Made by a program: the position numbers and the translations under genes. From GWF2-43-63 sp035390965 (GTDB taxonomy: Bacteria; Bacteroidota; Bacteroidia; Bacteroidales; DTU049), in the NCBI GenBank assembly GCA_035390965.1, contig DAOPKE010000144.1, positions 1 through 5,246 on the forward strand: DNA of 5,246 bases, written 5' to 3'. The notes under the pieces are model-generated. The model did not search any database. It had not been told where the DNA came from and worked only from the letters and a program-made list of their open reading frames with translations. Numbering within the stretch: position 1 is the first letter of the stretch; each line of letters begins with the position of its first letter. Below are positions 1-5,246 of this stretch, piece by piece.

Positions 1-890
1 AATGAAAAACAGGTCGTCACATCATTGCAGCCGGCTTCCATGGCGAAGCTTCCGATGGTTGTTTCGTTCACATAGGTTGTCGAAACATTCAGCGTAGGAC
101 TTGAAAAGCTGTTGGCTTCGAGAAAAACACCGGAGTCGTAAGACTGATCGCCGGCATCGCCGACAGCCAGTTTGATATGGTATTGAACACAGGGAGTAAC
201 GAGTGCCCATGCAGTAAGCACAGTTGTGAATCCATCAAATACGATGGTGGTGCCGCCTAAACCTTCGTTATCTACATAATACTGACTGTAGGAACCCGTG
301 TTTATATTGTCGATGGTAACAGGCAGTGCTGTTCCGGGTATACGGGCAATATTATTACTTGAATAGGCGCCTCCTGCAGGATTGGGACCTGAAATAAAAA
401 ATCCGAAAACATCGTTGAAGCTGCTGCTGACCCATTCGAGATATTCCTCCGATCCAAATACATAGCGGAATTTGATGGTGTCGGAAACCGGAATAAAATC
501 GAATTCTATTTTGGTGGCATCTTCAACAGTGTAGGACGGAATAAGTGATTGCAGGTTGGCATCTGTATACGTATTTGTAAACGGTGTGCTTACAAAATTG
601 ATAGCCGCACTACCAATTGCCTCTGTTCCTGTGCCGTTCACATAGCCGGATGACATGATTACCCCGGAGGAAAGACCTAAATTGGTTGGTGTTGCTCCGG
701 TCACAAACTTACCGATTGCTGCTGGGTCGCCCGTGTATACAGCATTGCTGTAGGTGATTCCAGATCCAACCAGAAAATCGACATACTGCGAAGCTGTAAG
801 CCCGGACGTGACGGTAAGTTGTCCGAAACTGTTAAAACCCGAAACTGTTAAAATCAGAATTACAGCCAGCCGGTTAATGAAAGCTTTCAT
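1..890 (-). CDS. Choice-of-anchor L domain surface protein, 3' end off the window
   Basis: The first 296 residues of a probable exported surface protein; translation from the ATG at 890 is open to the left edge. Residues 1-23 form a signal peptide: a Lys/Arg-containing start (MKAFINR), a hydrophobic core and a likely cleavage near SFG-Q. Residues about 25-265 match the choice-of-anchor L domain, including FGSEEY (145-150), FNDVF and SGPNP (158-171), NIARIPGT (180-187) and YDSGVFLEA (251-259). From about 266 a Calx-beta-like domain seems to begin, by comparison with the upstream paralogue. Over residues 136-187 I count 38 of 52 identities by eye with residues 126-177 of that paralogue. The start lies 5 bp beyond the upstream stop with no Shine-Dalgarno, so co-transcription and translational coupling are likely. 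The sorting domain is not visible; T9SS export is inferred from the neighbour. The biological role is unknown. A 16-bp tandem duplication lies in the signal-peptide region. Confidence 0.9.
   Translation of the reverse strand, partial: MKAFINRLAVILILTVSGFNSFGQLTVTSGLTASQYVDFLVGSGITYSNAVYTGDPAAIGKFVTGATPTNLGLSSGVIMSSGYVNGTGTEAIGSAAINFVSTPFTNTYTDANLQSLIPSYTVEDATKIEFDFIPVSDTIKFRYVFGSEEYLEWVSSSFNDVFGFFISGPNPAGGAYSSNNIARIPGTALPVTIDNINTGSYSQYYVDNEGLGGTTIVFDGFTTVLTAWALVTPCVQYHIKLAVGDAGDQSYDSGVFLEANSFSSPTLNVSTTYVNETTIGSFAMEAGCNDVTTCFS
823..853. repeat. Two-copy 16-bp tandem repeat in a signal-peptide coding region
   Basis: CCGAAACTGTTAAAA occurs at 823-837 and again at 839-853, giving a 16-bp period with two copies that differ only in the 16th base. 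It encodes residues 13-23 of the downstream surface protein on the minus strand. Because 16 is not a multiple of three, the two copies are read in different frames (LTVSG and FNSFG). Loss or gain of one unit would shift the frame. Confidence 0.9.
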
Positions 891-895
891 TTCGT

Positions 896-2548
896 TTATT
901 TTAGGATGGTCAGAGTGCCATGATATTCTTTTGCAGGATGTTCGATACCTGCCGTTTTTTTCAGAACATAGTAGTATGTACCTTCAGAAAAGTCAGTTGG
1001 AGACCAGTCGTTGTTGTAGCAGTCGTTTTTATAAACGATTTTGCCCCAACGGTTGAAAATCAGCAATTCGGAATTCGGATACATTTCGAGATTGGCAAAG
1101 TGTACAAAATCGTTGAACCCATCTGAATTGGGTGTAACTACATTTGTGAGGCGGATTTCGCATTCGTTGTGGATGGTGATTGATTTTACGGCTGATTCGT
1201 TGCCGCATGAATCGAGAATGGAAACAGTATATGTTGTGGGATGTTCCGGAGCAACAATAACCTGATTGCTGTTGCCAAGTCCGTTGTCCCAGGCAAAATC
1301 GAAGGGTCCATAACCACCGGTGAAATCAACGTTCAGGGTGGTGAATTCGCCTTCTTCAACGCAAATCAGTGTGTCGCCGGTCAGCTCAATGGTCATTGGG
1401 TCAACATTAATGATGTAAATGGTGGCAGAAAGAGTGTCATCTACACATGAGATTACCTGAGGGACGGAAAGTTTAATTTGTTCGGTAAATTCTGATAGCG
1501 CGTCGTTAACAGGGTCAATATTCAGATCAACGCTGTTCTGGCCTGCAGCAAATGTAACCGAGCTGGGAATGGGATTTCCGGCAAGGTCGGTATAATCAAT
1601 CCCGTTGATGGCATCGCCTTCAATCAGATAATTGATGGTGAATGGGTTTGACAGGTCACCACCTCTTGTGAAAGTATAAGTTGCGTAACCACAACCTTCC
1701 ACCATGGTTGAGTCGAAAGAACTCCCGACGGCAGAGATATTTACGGCGGGAGAACTGAAACTCTTTGCTTTAAGAAAAACCCCGGAATCATATGCCCCAT
1801 CGGTTACATCGGCTATGGCAATTTTGATATGATAGTTGGAACAGGCAACGACGTTGGCCGAGGCCTCCAAAACGTGCGTAAATCCATCGTATTGAATGGT
1901 TGTACCTGATGTGTTATCGGTATAAAGCGAAGAATATGCGAGCGAAGTGCATCCGCCTGCTGTGCCATAAGCCCCGGTTACCCCCGGATTGATGGAGTTG
2001 ATGGCGACAGGAATGGTTGTTCCGGGAATTTTTGCAATATTTTCATTTACATAATTGCCGCCCAGTGGGTTTGGTCCGGACAGAAAAAATGCAAAAACAT
2101 CGTTGAAGTCAGAACAAACATATTCGGGGTATTCTTCACTTCCGAAAACATAGAAAAACCGGATGGTGTCCGATGATGGCACAAAATCGAATTCAAGAAC
2201 TGCTGCATCATAGGTGGTGCTTCCAACCAATGCGTCTAGTTGGGAATCGCCTGAAACATTGCCGCCATCGCTGGCGCTTGATTCGTCGTTGGGGCCAATG
2301 GAAATGGCAATATCTCCTGTGGCCAGAATCAATCCGGTGTCAATCCCCAGATTGGATAATCCTTCGAATGTCCCACGCATTTCTGTTCCACCAGTAAAAA
2401 TTACATTGGAAACCGAAACACCTCCTCCAAGTAAAACATTCTGTACCAGTTGAGTAGGGGTTAAAGAATAATCAACGGAAATCTGAGCCCTTAGTCCGAA
2501 AAAAGCAAGTAAAAAACAGAAAAAAGCAATGATTGGTCTATGAAACAT
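896..2548 (-). CDS. T9SS type B-sorted choice-of-anchor L / Calx-beta surface protein
   Basis: A 550-residue multidomain protein, probably secreted to the cell surface or medium. Residues 1-22 are a signal peptide ending at LRA-Q. Residues about 23-265 are a choice-of-anchor L domain, with FGSEEY (135-140), FNDVF (148-152), SGPNP (157-161), NIAKIPGT (170-177) and YDSGVFLKA (253-261). Residues about 270-382 resemble a Calx-beta domain, with EGDAINGIDY at 310-319 and an acidic NDALSEFTE near 348-356. Residues about 386-460 look like an Ig/PKD-type domain ending in YTVSILDSCGN. Residues 466-550 match the gliding-motility-associated C-terminal domain used as a T9SS type B signal: NVVTPNSDGFND, IFNRWGKIVY, NNDW, EGTYYYVL and a final YHGTLTILK. 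Export through Sec and then T9SS is established for this CTD class; ligand and function are not known. The ATG at 2548 is chosen because the signal peptide begins directly there. It is the first gene of a pair and has a TATCTTTG promoter element upstream. Confidence 0.93.
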   Translation of the reverse strand: MFHRPIIAFFCFLLAFFGLRAQISVDYSLTPTQLVQNVLLGGGVSVSNVIFTGGTEMRGTFEGLSNLGIDTGLILATGDIAISIGPNDESSASDGGNVSGDSQLDALVGSTTYDAAVLEFDFVPSSDTIRFFYVFGSEEYPEYVCSDFNDVFAFFLSGPNPLGGNYVNENIAKIPGTTIPVAINSINPGVTGAYGTAGGCTSLAYSSLYTDNTSGTTIQYDGFTHVLEASANVVACSNYHIKIAIADVTDGAYDSGVFLKAKSFSSPAVNISAVGSSFDSTMVEGCGYATYTFTRGGDLSNPFTINYLIEGDAINGIDYTDLAGNPIPSSVTFAAGQNSVDLNIDPVNDALSEFTEQIKLSVPQVISCVDDTLSATIYIINVDPMTIELTGDTLICVEEGEFTTLNVDFTGGYGPFDFAWDNGLGNSNQVIVAPEHPTTYTVSILDSCGNESAVKSITIHNECEIRLTNVVTPNSDGFNDFVHFANLEMYPNSELLIFNRWGKIVYKNDCYNNDWSPTDFSEGTYYYVLKKTAGIEHPAKEYHGTLTILK

Positions 2549-2571
2549 GGCGGAAATAATTGTAATTTTTA

Positions 2572-2579
2572 CAAAGATA
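2572..2579 (-). promoter_or_regulatory. -7 promoter element for the surface-protein pair
   Basis: On the minus strand this reads TATCTTTG, an exact match to the Bacteroidota -7 consensus TAnnTTTG. It lies 23 nt upstream of the ATG at 2548, leaving a short leader. I find no TTG at the expected 17-23 nt further upstream, so the -33 half is weak or absent. The element is seen in sequence; promoter activity is inferred. Confidence 0.5.
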
Positions 2580-2591
2580 TTATTTATATCT
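2575..2591. repeat. Short inverted repeat over the leftward promoter
   Basis: AGATAT at 2575-2580 pairs with ATATCT at 2586-2591 around a 5-nt centre. It overlaps the leftward -7 element at 2572-2579, so it could be an operator. The arms are purely AT-rich except for one G/C pair, and such sequences arise by chance in AT-rich intergenic DNA. Confidence 0.25.
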
Positions 2592-2711
2592 AAATGATTG
2601 CATCTAAAATGCTTTTTTTATTTGATTCGCGTACCATTTTGTCAAAAAATCTAATTATTGTAATCAAGTATCAGAATGCTTTTATCGGTTCATTTCAATC
2701 ATATAAATTGT

Positions 2712-2719
2712 TATCTTTG
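2712..2719 (+). promoter_or_regulatory. -7 promoter element for the M20 dipeptidase gene
   Basis: TATCTTTG, an exact match to the Bacteroidota -7 consensus TAnnTTTG, ends 17 nt before the ATG at 2737. Transcription would therefore start about 10 nt before the start codon, giving a very short leader with no room for an upstream regulatory structure. No clear TTG is seen at the -33 position; GGTTC at 2687-2691 is the nearest thing. Confidence 0.55.
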
Positions 2720-2736
2720 TTTCAAAATCCAAAACA

Positions 2737-4098
2737 ATGAACGAAATACGCAATTACATTGAGAACAATAAGGAACGCTTTCTGAATGAACTGTTTGACC
2801 TTATACGTATTCCCTCCATTTCTAGTGAATCGGCACATAAAAACGATATGGTGCGGGCTGCTGAATATTGGAAAAAGGCCATTTTAGATGCCGGAGCCGA
2901 TTTTGCCGAAGTATGTCCCACAACAGGCAATCCGGTGGTTTATGGAGAAAAAATCATTGACCCATCTTATCAAACAGTTATCGTTTATGCACATTATGAC
3001 GTAATGCCGGTTGATCCGCTTTCGGAATGGAAAACCGACCCTTTTGAGCCGGTGATTATTGATGAAAAAATTTATGCGCGTGGGGCTGATGATGACAAGG
3101 GTCAGGGTTTTATGCATGCCAAGGCATTTGAATATCTGATGAAAAACAATCTGCTCAAATGCAATGTGAGATTTATGATTGAGGGTGAAGAGGAAATTGG
3201 CAGTCCGGCTATGGTTGAATGGTGTAAAAATAATAAAGACCGGCTTAAGGGTGATATCATCCTTGTTTCAGATACAGGAATGATTGCTGCTGATATTCCG
3301 AGTATTACGGTCGGACTCAGAGGTCTTACTTATCTTCAGATTGAGCTTACCGGTCCGAACCGGGATCTTCATTCCGGCCTTTTTGGTGGTGCTGTGGCCA
3401 ATCCCATCAATATGCTTTCGAAAATGATAGCTTCTTTGACCGATGAAAAGGGCCGAATAACCATTCCGGGTTTTTATGATGATGTTGATGTTGTTTCTGA
3501 AGCTGAGCGTACCGCGTTGAATAAAGCCCCGTTCAGTATTGATAATTACAAGACTGCCATTGATGTAGCAGAATTGTTTGGCGAGGAGGGTTACACAACC
3601 ATTGAGAGAACTGGTATTCGCCCGACTCTAGATATGTGTGGCATTTGGGGCGGATATACGGGTGAAGGATCGAAAACGGTCTTGCCTTCAAAAGCATATG
3701 CAAAACTTTCTTCACGCATTGTACCCCATCAGGATCATCATAAAGTTGCTGAGTTGATTAAGGCACATCTTGAAAAAATTGCCCCGCCGTCAACCAAAGT
3801 GAAAGTGGAGGTATTGCATGGTGGACAGCCCTATGTTATGCCGATTGAAGGTAAAGCTTATCAGGCGGCCGATGCAGCCCTGACGGAAATATTCGGGAAA
3901 AAACCTGTGCCAACCCGCAGTGGAGGCAGTATTCCAATTATTGCAACCTTTGAGGAAATTCTTGGTGTAAAATCACTTTTGATGGGATTTGGACTTGAAT
4001 CCGATGCTATTCATTCGCCAAATGAAAATTACAGGGTCGAAAATTTTCTGAATGGTATTGAGGCCATCGTTCGTTTTTACCTGAATTTTCAGAAGTAA
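2737..4098 (+). CDS. M20-family metallodipeptidase
   Basis: A complete 453-residue dipeptidase of the M20 carnosinase/CNDP2/Dug1-like group, a cytosolic enzyme hydrolysing dipeptides with a two-metal centre. By motif comparison with CNDP2-type enzymes, the metal ligands are H86 in AHYDVMP, bridging D119 in RGADDDKG, E153 in EGEEEIGS, D179 in VSDTGM and H426 in AIHSPNE. D88 and the general base E152 are also present. The lid/dimerisation domain runs from about 195 to 345 and includes DLHSGLFGG, whose H212 matches the substrate-contacting His, and SSRIVPHQ with R327; GGSIP is at 396-400. No essential residue is missing and length is normal. There is no signal peptide. The ATG at 2737 fits the usual N-terminus (YIENNKERFLNELFDLIRIPSIS) and lies 17 nt after a TATCTTTG element. 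No Shine-Dalgarno is visible, only an A-rich leader. The exact dipeptide preference cannot be read from the sequence. Confidence 0.95.
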   Translation: MNEIRNYIENNKERFLNELFDLIRIPSISSESAHKNDMVRAAEYWKKAILDAGADFAEVCPTTGNPVVYGEKIIDPSYQTVIVYAHYDVMPVDPLSEWKTDPFEPVIIDEKIYARGADDDKGQGFMHAKAFEYLMKNNLLKCNVRFMIEGEEEIGSPAMVEWCKNNKDRLKGDIILVSDTGMIAADIPSITVGLRGLTYLQIELTGPNRDLHSGLFGGAVANPINMLSKMIASLTDEKGRITIPGFYDDVDVVSEAERTALNKAPFSIDNYKTAIDVAELFGEEGYTTIERTGIRPTLDMCGIWGGYTGEGSKTVLPSKAYAKLSSRIVPHQDHHKVAELIKAHLEKIAPPSTKVKVEVLHGGQPYVMPIEGKAYQAADAALTEIFGKKPVPTRSGGSIPIIATFEEILGVKSLLMGFGLESDAIHSPNENYRVENFLNGIEAIVRFYLNFQK

Positions 4099-4124
4099 AA
4101 CAGATGATTTTTGCCGGATTCTTT

Positions 4125-4160
4125 TTTGTGTAAAAGAAAAGTAAAAAATAAGTATTTTAG
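4125..4160 (+). promoter_or_regulatory. Candidate promoter for upp and the following gene
   Basis: TATTTTAG at 4153-4160 matches the TAnnTTTG consensus at all but one position, and TTTG at 4125-4128 could be its -33 partner. The spacing is 24 nt, slightly beyond the usual 17-23, so the pairing is uncertain. The site lies in the 83-bp gap after the dipeptidase gene. Read-through from the dipeptidase promoter is an alternative because no terminator is evident in the gap. Confidence 0.35.
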
Positions 4161-4168
4161 CCCCTTTA

Positions 4169-4178
4169 ACAAATTTGT
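4169..4178. repeat. Perfect 10-bp palindrome just before the upp start
   Basis: ACAAATTTGT is a perfect palindrome ending 3 nt before the ATG of upp, in the place a ribosome-binding region would occupy. It could be a small operator or a weak hairpin, or chance in an AT-rich leader. No known regulator site is recognised. Confidence 0.3.
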
Positions 4179-4181
4179 CAT

Positions 4182-4832
4182 ATGGTACATCATCTGGGTA
4201 AGGAAAATTCAATTGTGAACCAATTCATCAGTGAGTTGCGCGATGCTGAAATTCAGCAGGACAGTTTGCGTTTCAGAAAAAACCTGGAGCGACTCGGTGA
4301 AATTTTTGCATATGAAATAAGCAAAAAAATCCCGTATATACCTCGTCCTGTTACAACGCAGCTGGGTGAAGTTGATGTGCCTGTTGTGGCAAAATGGCCA
4401 GTGTTGGCCACCATTCTGCGTGCCGGTTTGCCGTTTCATCAGGGTTTTCTGAATATTTTTGATCAGTCCGAAAGTGCTTTTATTTCTGCTTTTCGCAAAC
4501 ATCACAAGGATGGTCGCTTCACCATTCAGGTTGAATATGTCAGTTGTCCTGATCTGGATGGGAAAACTCTGGTAATTGCCGATCCGATGCTGGCTACAGG
4601 TTCTTCGCTTGTTTTATCCGCCAAGGAGTTGTTTCAGTTTGGAATGCCGGAAGAAATACATGTTGCAACAGTAATTGCCAGCACTCAGGGAATTGATTAT
4701 GTACGTCAGCATTTGCCGCATCGCAAATTACATATCTGGGCTGCTGCTGTAGATGAGGAGCTTACAGCTCATGCCTATATTGTTCCTGGTTTGGGTGATG
4801 CAGGCGATCTTGCCTATGGACGTAAGGATTAA
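4182..4832 (+). CDS. upp: Uracil phosphoribosyltransferase
   Basis: A complete 216-residue Upp, which converts uracil and PRPP into UMP and pyrophosphate in cytosolic pyrimidine salvage. The type I PRTase PRPP-binding motif is clear at 131-143 (VIADPMLATGSSL). LRAGL at 79-83 is the conserved Upp loop, and the uracil-binding C-terminal segment is at 199-213 (YIVPGLGDAGDLAYG). The N-terminus (HHLGKENSIVNQFISELRD, then RFRKNLERLGEIFAYEIS) has the form typical of Bacteroidota Upp, which supports the ATG at 4182. Length is slightly above the roughly 208 residues of E. coli Upp. It lies 83 bp after the dipeptidase gene and has its own promoter candidate, so independent transcription is plausible. 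The next gene starts only 9 bp later. No PyrR-type function is suggested: the uracil-binding C-terminus marks this as Upp. Confidence 0.97.
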   Translation: MVHHLGKENSIVNQFISELRDAEIQQDSLRFRKNLERLGEIFAYEISKKIPYIPRPVTTQLGEVDVPVVAKWPVLATILRAGLPFHQGFLNIFDQSESAFISAFRKHHKDGRFTIQVEYVSCPDLDGKTLVIADPMLATGSSLVLSAKELFQFGMPEEIHVATVIASTQGIDYVRQHLPHRKLHIWAAAVDEELTAHAYIVPGLGDAGDLAYGRKD

Positions 4833-4841
4833 ACTGATAAT

Positions 4842-5246
4842 ATGCCTTGTTTATTGCTTTTGACACACAGGTTTTATGAATATGCATATGTTGTTGTCAT
4901 CAGCACTTACAGGTTTTTGTTTGCAGGGCCGGTTGCAGTAGCCAGTGGGTTTGATTATCTGGAAATATCACTCAGTCTTGCGTTGGGTGGTTTTATTGGT
5001 TTTGTGGTTTTTTATTTTTTCTCTGACAGGGTTATTTATCTTTACAGAATGTTGTTGCAGAAAAATCAGAAACCACCCAAAAGCGGATGGATGAAAAGAT
5101 ATCGGAAACAGCTGCAATTGCGCAGGTATGGCATTCCCTTACTGATGGTTTTCGGGCCTTCAGTGTTATCAATTCCTCTTACTGCATTTATTGTCCGTCG
5201 TTGGTTCAGAAAAACAAAATGTATAATTGTTTACTTTTGTATATCT
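4842..5246 (+). CDS. Unassigned polytopic membrane protein, 3' end off the window
   Basis: The ATG at 4842 opens a frame that continues for 135 codons to the right edge, so the gene is truncated only by the window. Predicted layout by eye: a hydrophobic segment at about 14-36 containing FLFAGPVAVASGF, another at about 42-60 rich in Gly and Phe, a strongly basic linker at about 69-96 (many Lys/Arg, likely cytoplasmic), a third segment at about 97-118 containing FGPSVLSIPLTAF, a basic cluster RRWFRKTK, and the beginning of a further hydrophobic stretch. I recall similar Bacteroidota proteins left as hypothetical or labelled small multidrug export protein, but I cannot confirm a family and give no function. 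It begins 9 bp after upp, so co-transcription with upp is likely. A TAAGGA at 4823-4828 is 13 nt from the ATG, rather far for a Shine-Dalgarno. No in-frame ATG alternative occurs before residue 70, which would lose two membrane segments. Confidence 0.75.
   Translation, partial: MPCLLLLTHRFYEYAYVVVISTYRFLFAGPVAVASGFDYLEISLSLALGGFIGFVVFYFFSDRVIYLYRMLLQKNQKPPKSGWMKRYRKQLQLRRYGIPLLMVFGPSVLSIPLTAFIVRRWFRKTKCIIVYFCIS

Noticed and set aside
754..1450. Several plus-strand open frames of 68-100 codons opposite the surface-protein genes
   Set aside because: They lie antisense to two well-supported coding regions, lack recognisable motifs and overlap one another in different frames; they are shadows.
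2588..2611. Imperfect direct repeat ATCTAAATG / ATCTAAAATG in the intergenic gap
   Set aside because: Short, imperfect and AT-rich, with only two copies; chance is the simplest explanation.
2600..2620. GCAT/ATGC inverted repeat followed by a run of T, resembling a terminator
   Set aside because: The stem is only 4 bp, and no plus-strand gene ends near it; both neighbouring genes point away from this gap.
3060..3110. Extra aspartate in the dipeptidase metal motif (RGADDDKG), looked at as an unusual active site
   Set aside because: The bridging aspartate aligns normally with the family motif, and the additional acidic residue is, as far as I recall, common in Bacteroidota members.
4119..4138. 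Hairpin TTCTTTT / AAAAGAA with a 6-nt loop after the dipeptidase gene
   Set aside because: The stem has a single G/C pair and is not followed by a T tract on the plus strand, so it is not a credible intrinsic terminator.

Overview
The window looks like chromosomal DNA of a member of the Bacteroidota. Three things point there: a C-terminal type IX secretion (T9SS type B, gliding-motility-associated) sorting domain, start regions without Shine-Dalgarno sequences, and promoter elements of the Bacteroidota form TAnnTTTG. I cannot place it at genus level from the sequence alone. No transposon, phage, CRISPR array, tRNA or rRNA was seen, and coding density is high. The only gaps are 5, 188, 83 and 9 bp, so no stretch over 300 bp lacks a gene.

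Left half (1-2548, minus strand): two adjacent paralogous genes for secreted surface proteins. The upstream one (2548 to 896) is complete. It carries a signal peptide, a choice-of-anchor L domain, a Calx-beta-like domain, an Ig/PKD-like domain and a T9SS type B sorting domain. The second (890 to beyond position 1) begins 5 bp after the first one stops and has the same N-terminal plan, but its C-terminus lies outside the window. They are almost certainly co-transcribed. The second gene also holds a 16-bp tandem duplication in its signal-peptide region.

Middle (2549-2736): a 188-bp divergent intergenic region with a TATCTTTG -7-type element facing each way, one for the surface-protein pair and one for the rightward genes.

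Right half (2737-5246, plus strand): a complete M20-family metallodipeptidase, then a complete uracil phosphoribosyltransferase (upp) behind its own weaker promoter candidate. Nine bp after upp begins a polytopic membrane protein of unknown function that runs off the right edge. The dipeptidase and Upp are housekeeping enzymes for peptide breakdown and pyrimidine salvage. I see no functional link between them and the surface proteins.

I do not find convincing evidence of a new multi-gene system. The parts that deserve a second look are the tandem surface-protein pair, the frame-disrupting tandem repeat in its second member, and the unassigned membrane protein behind upp.
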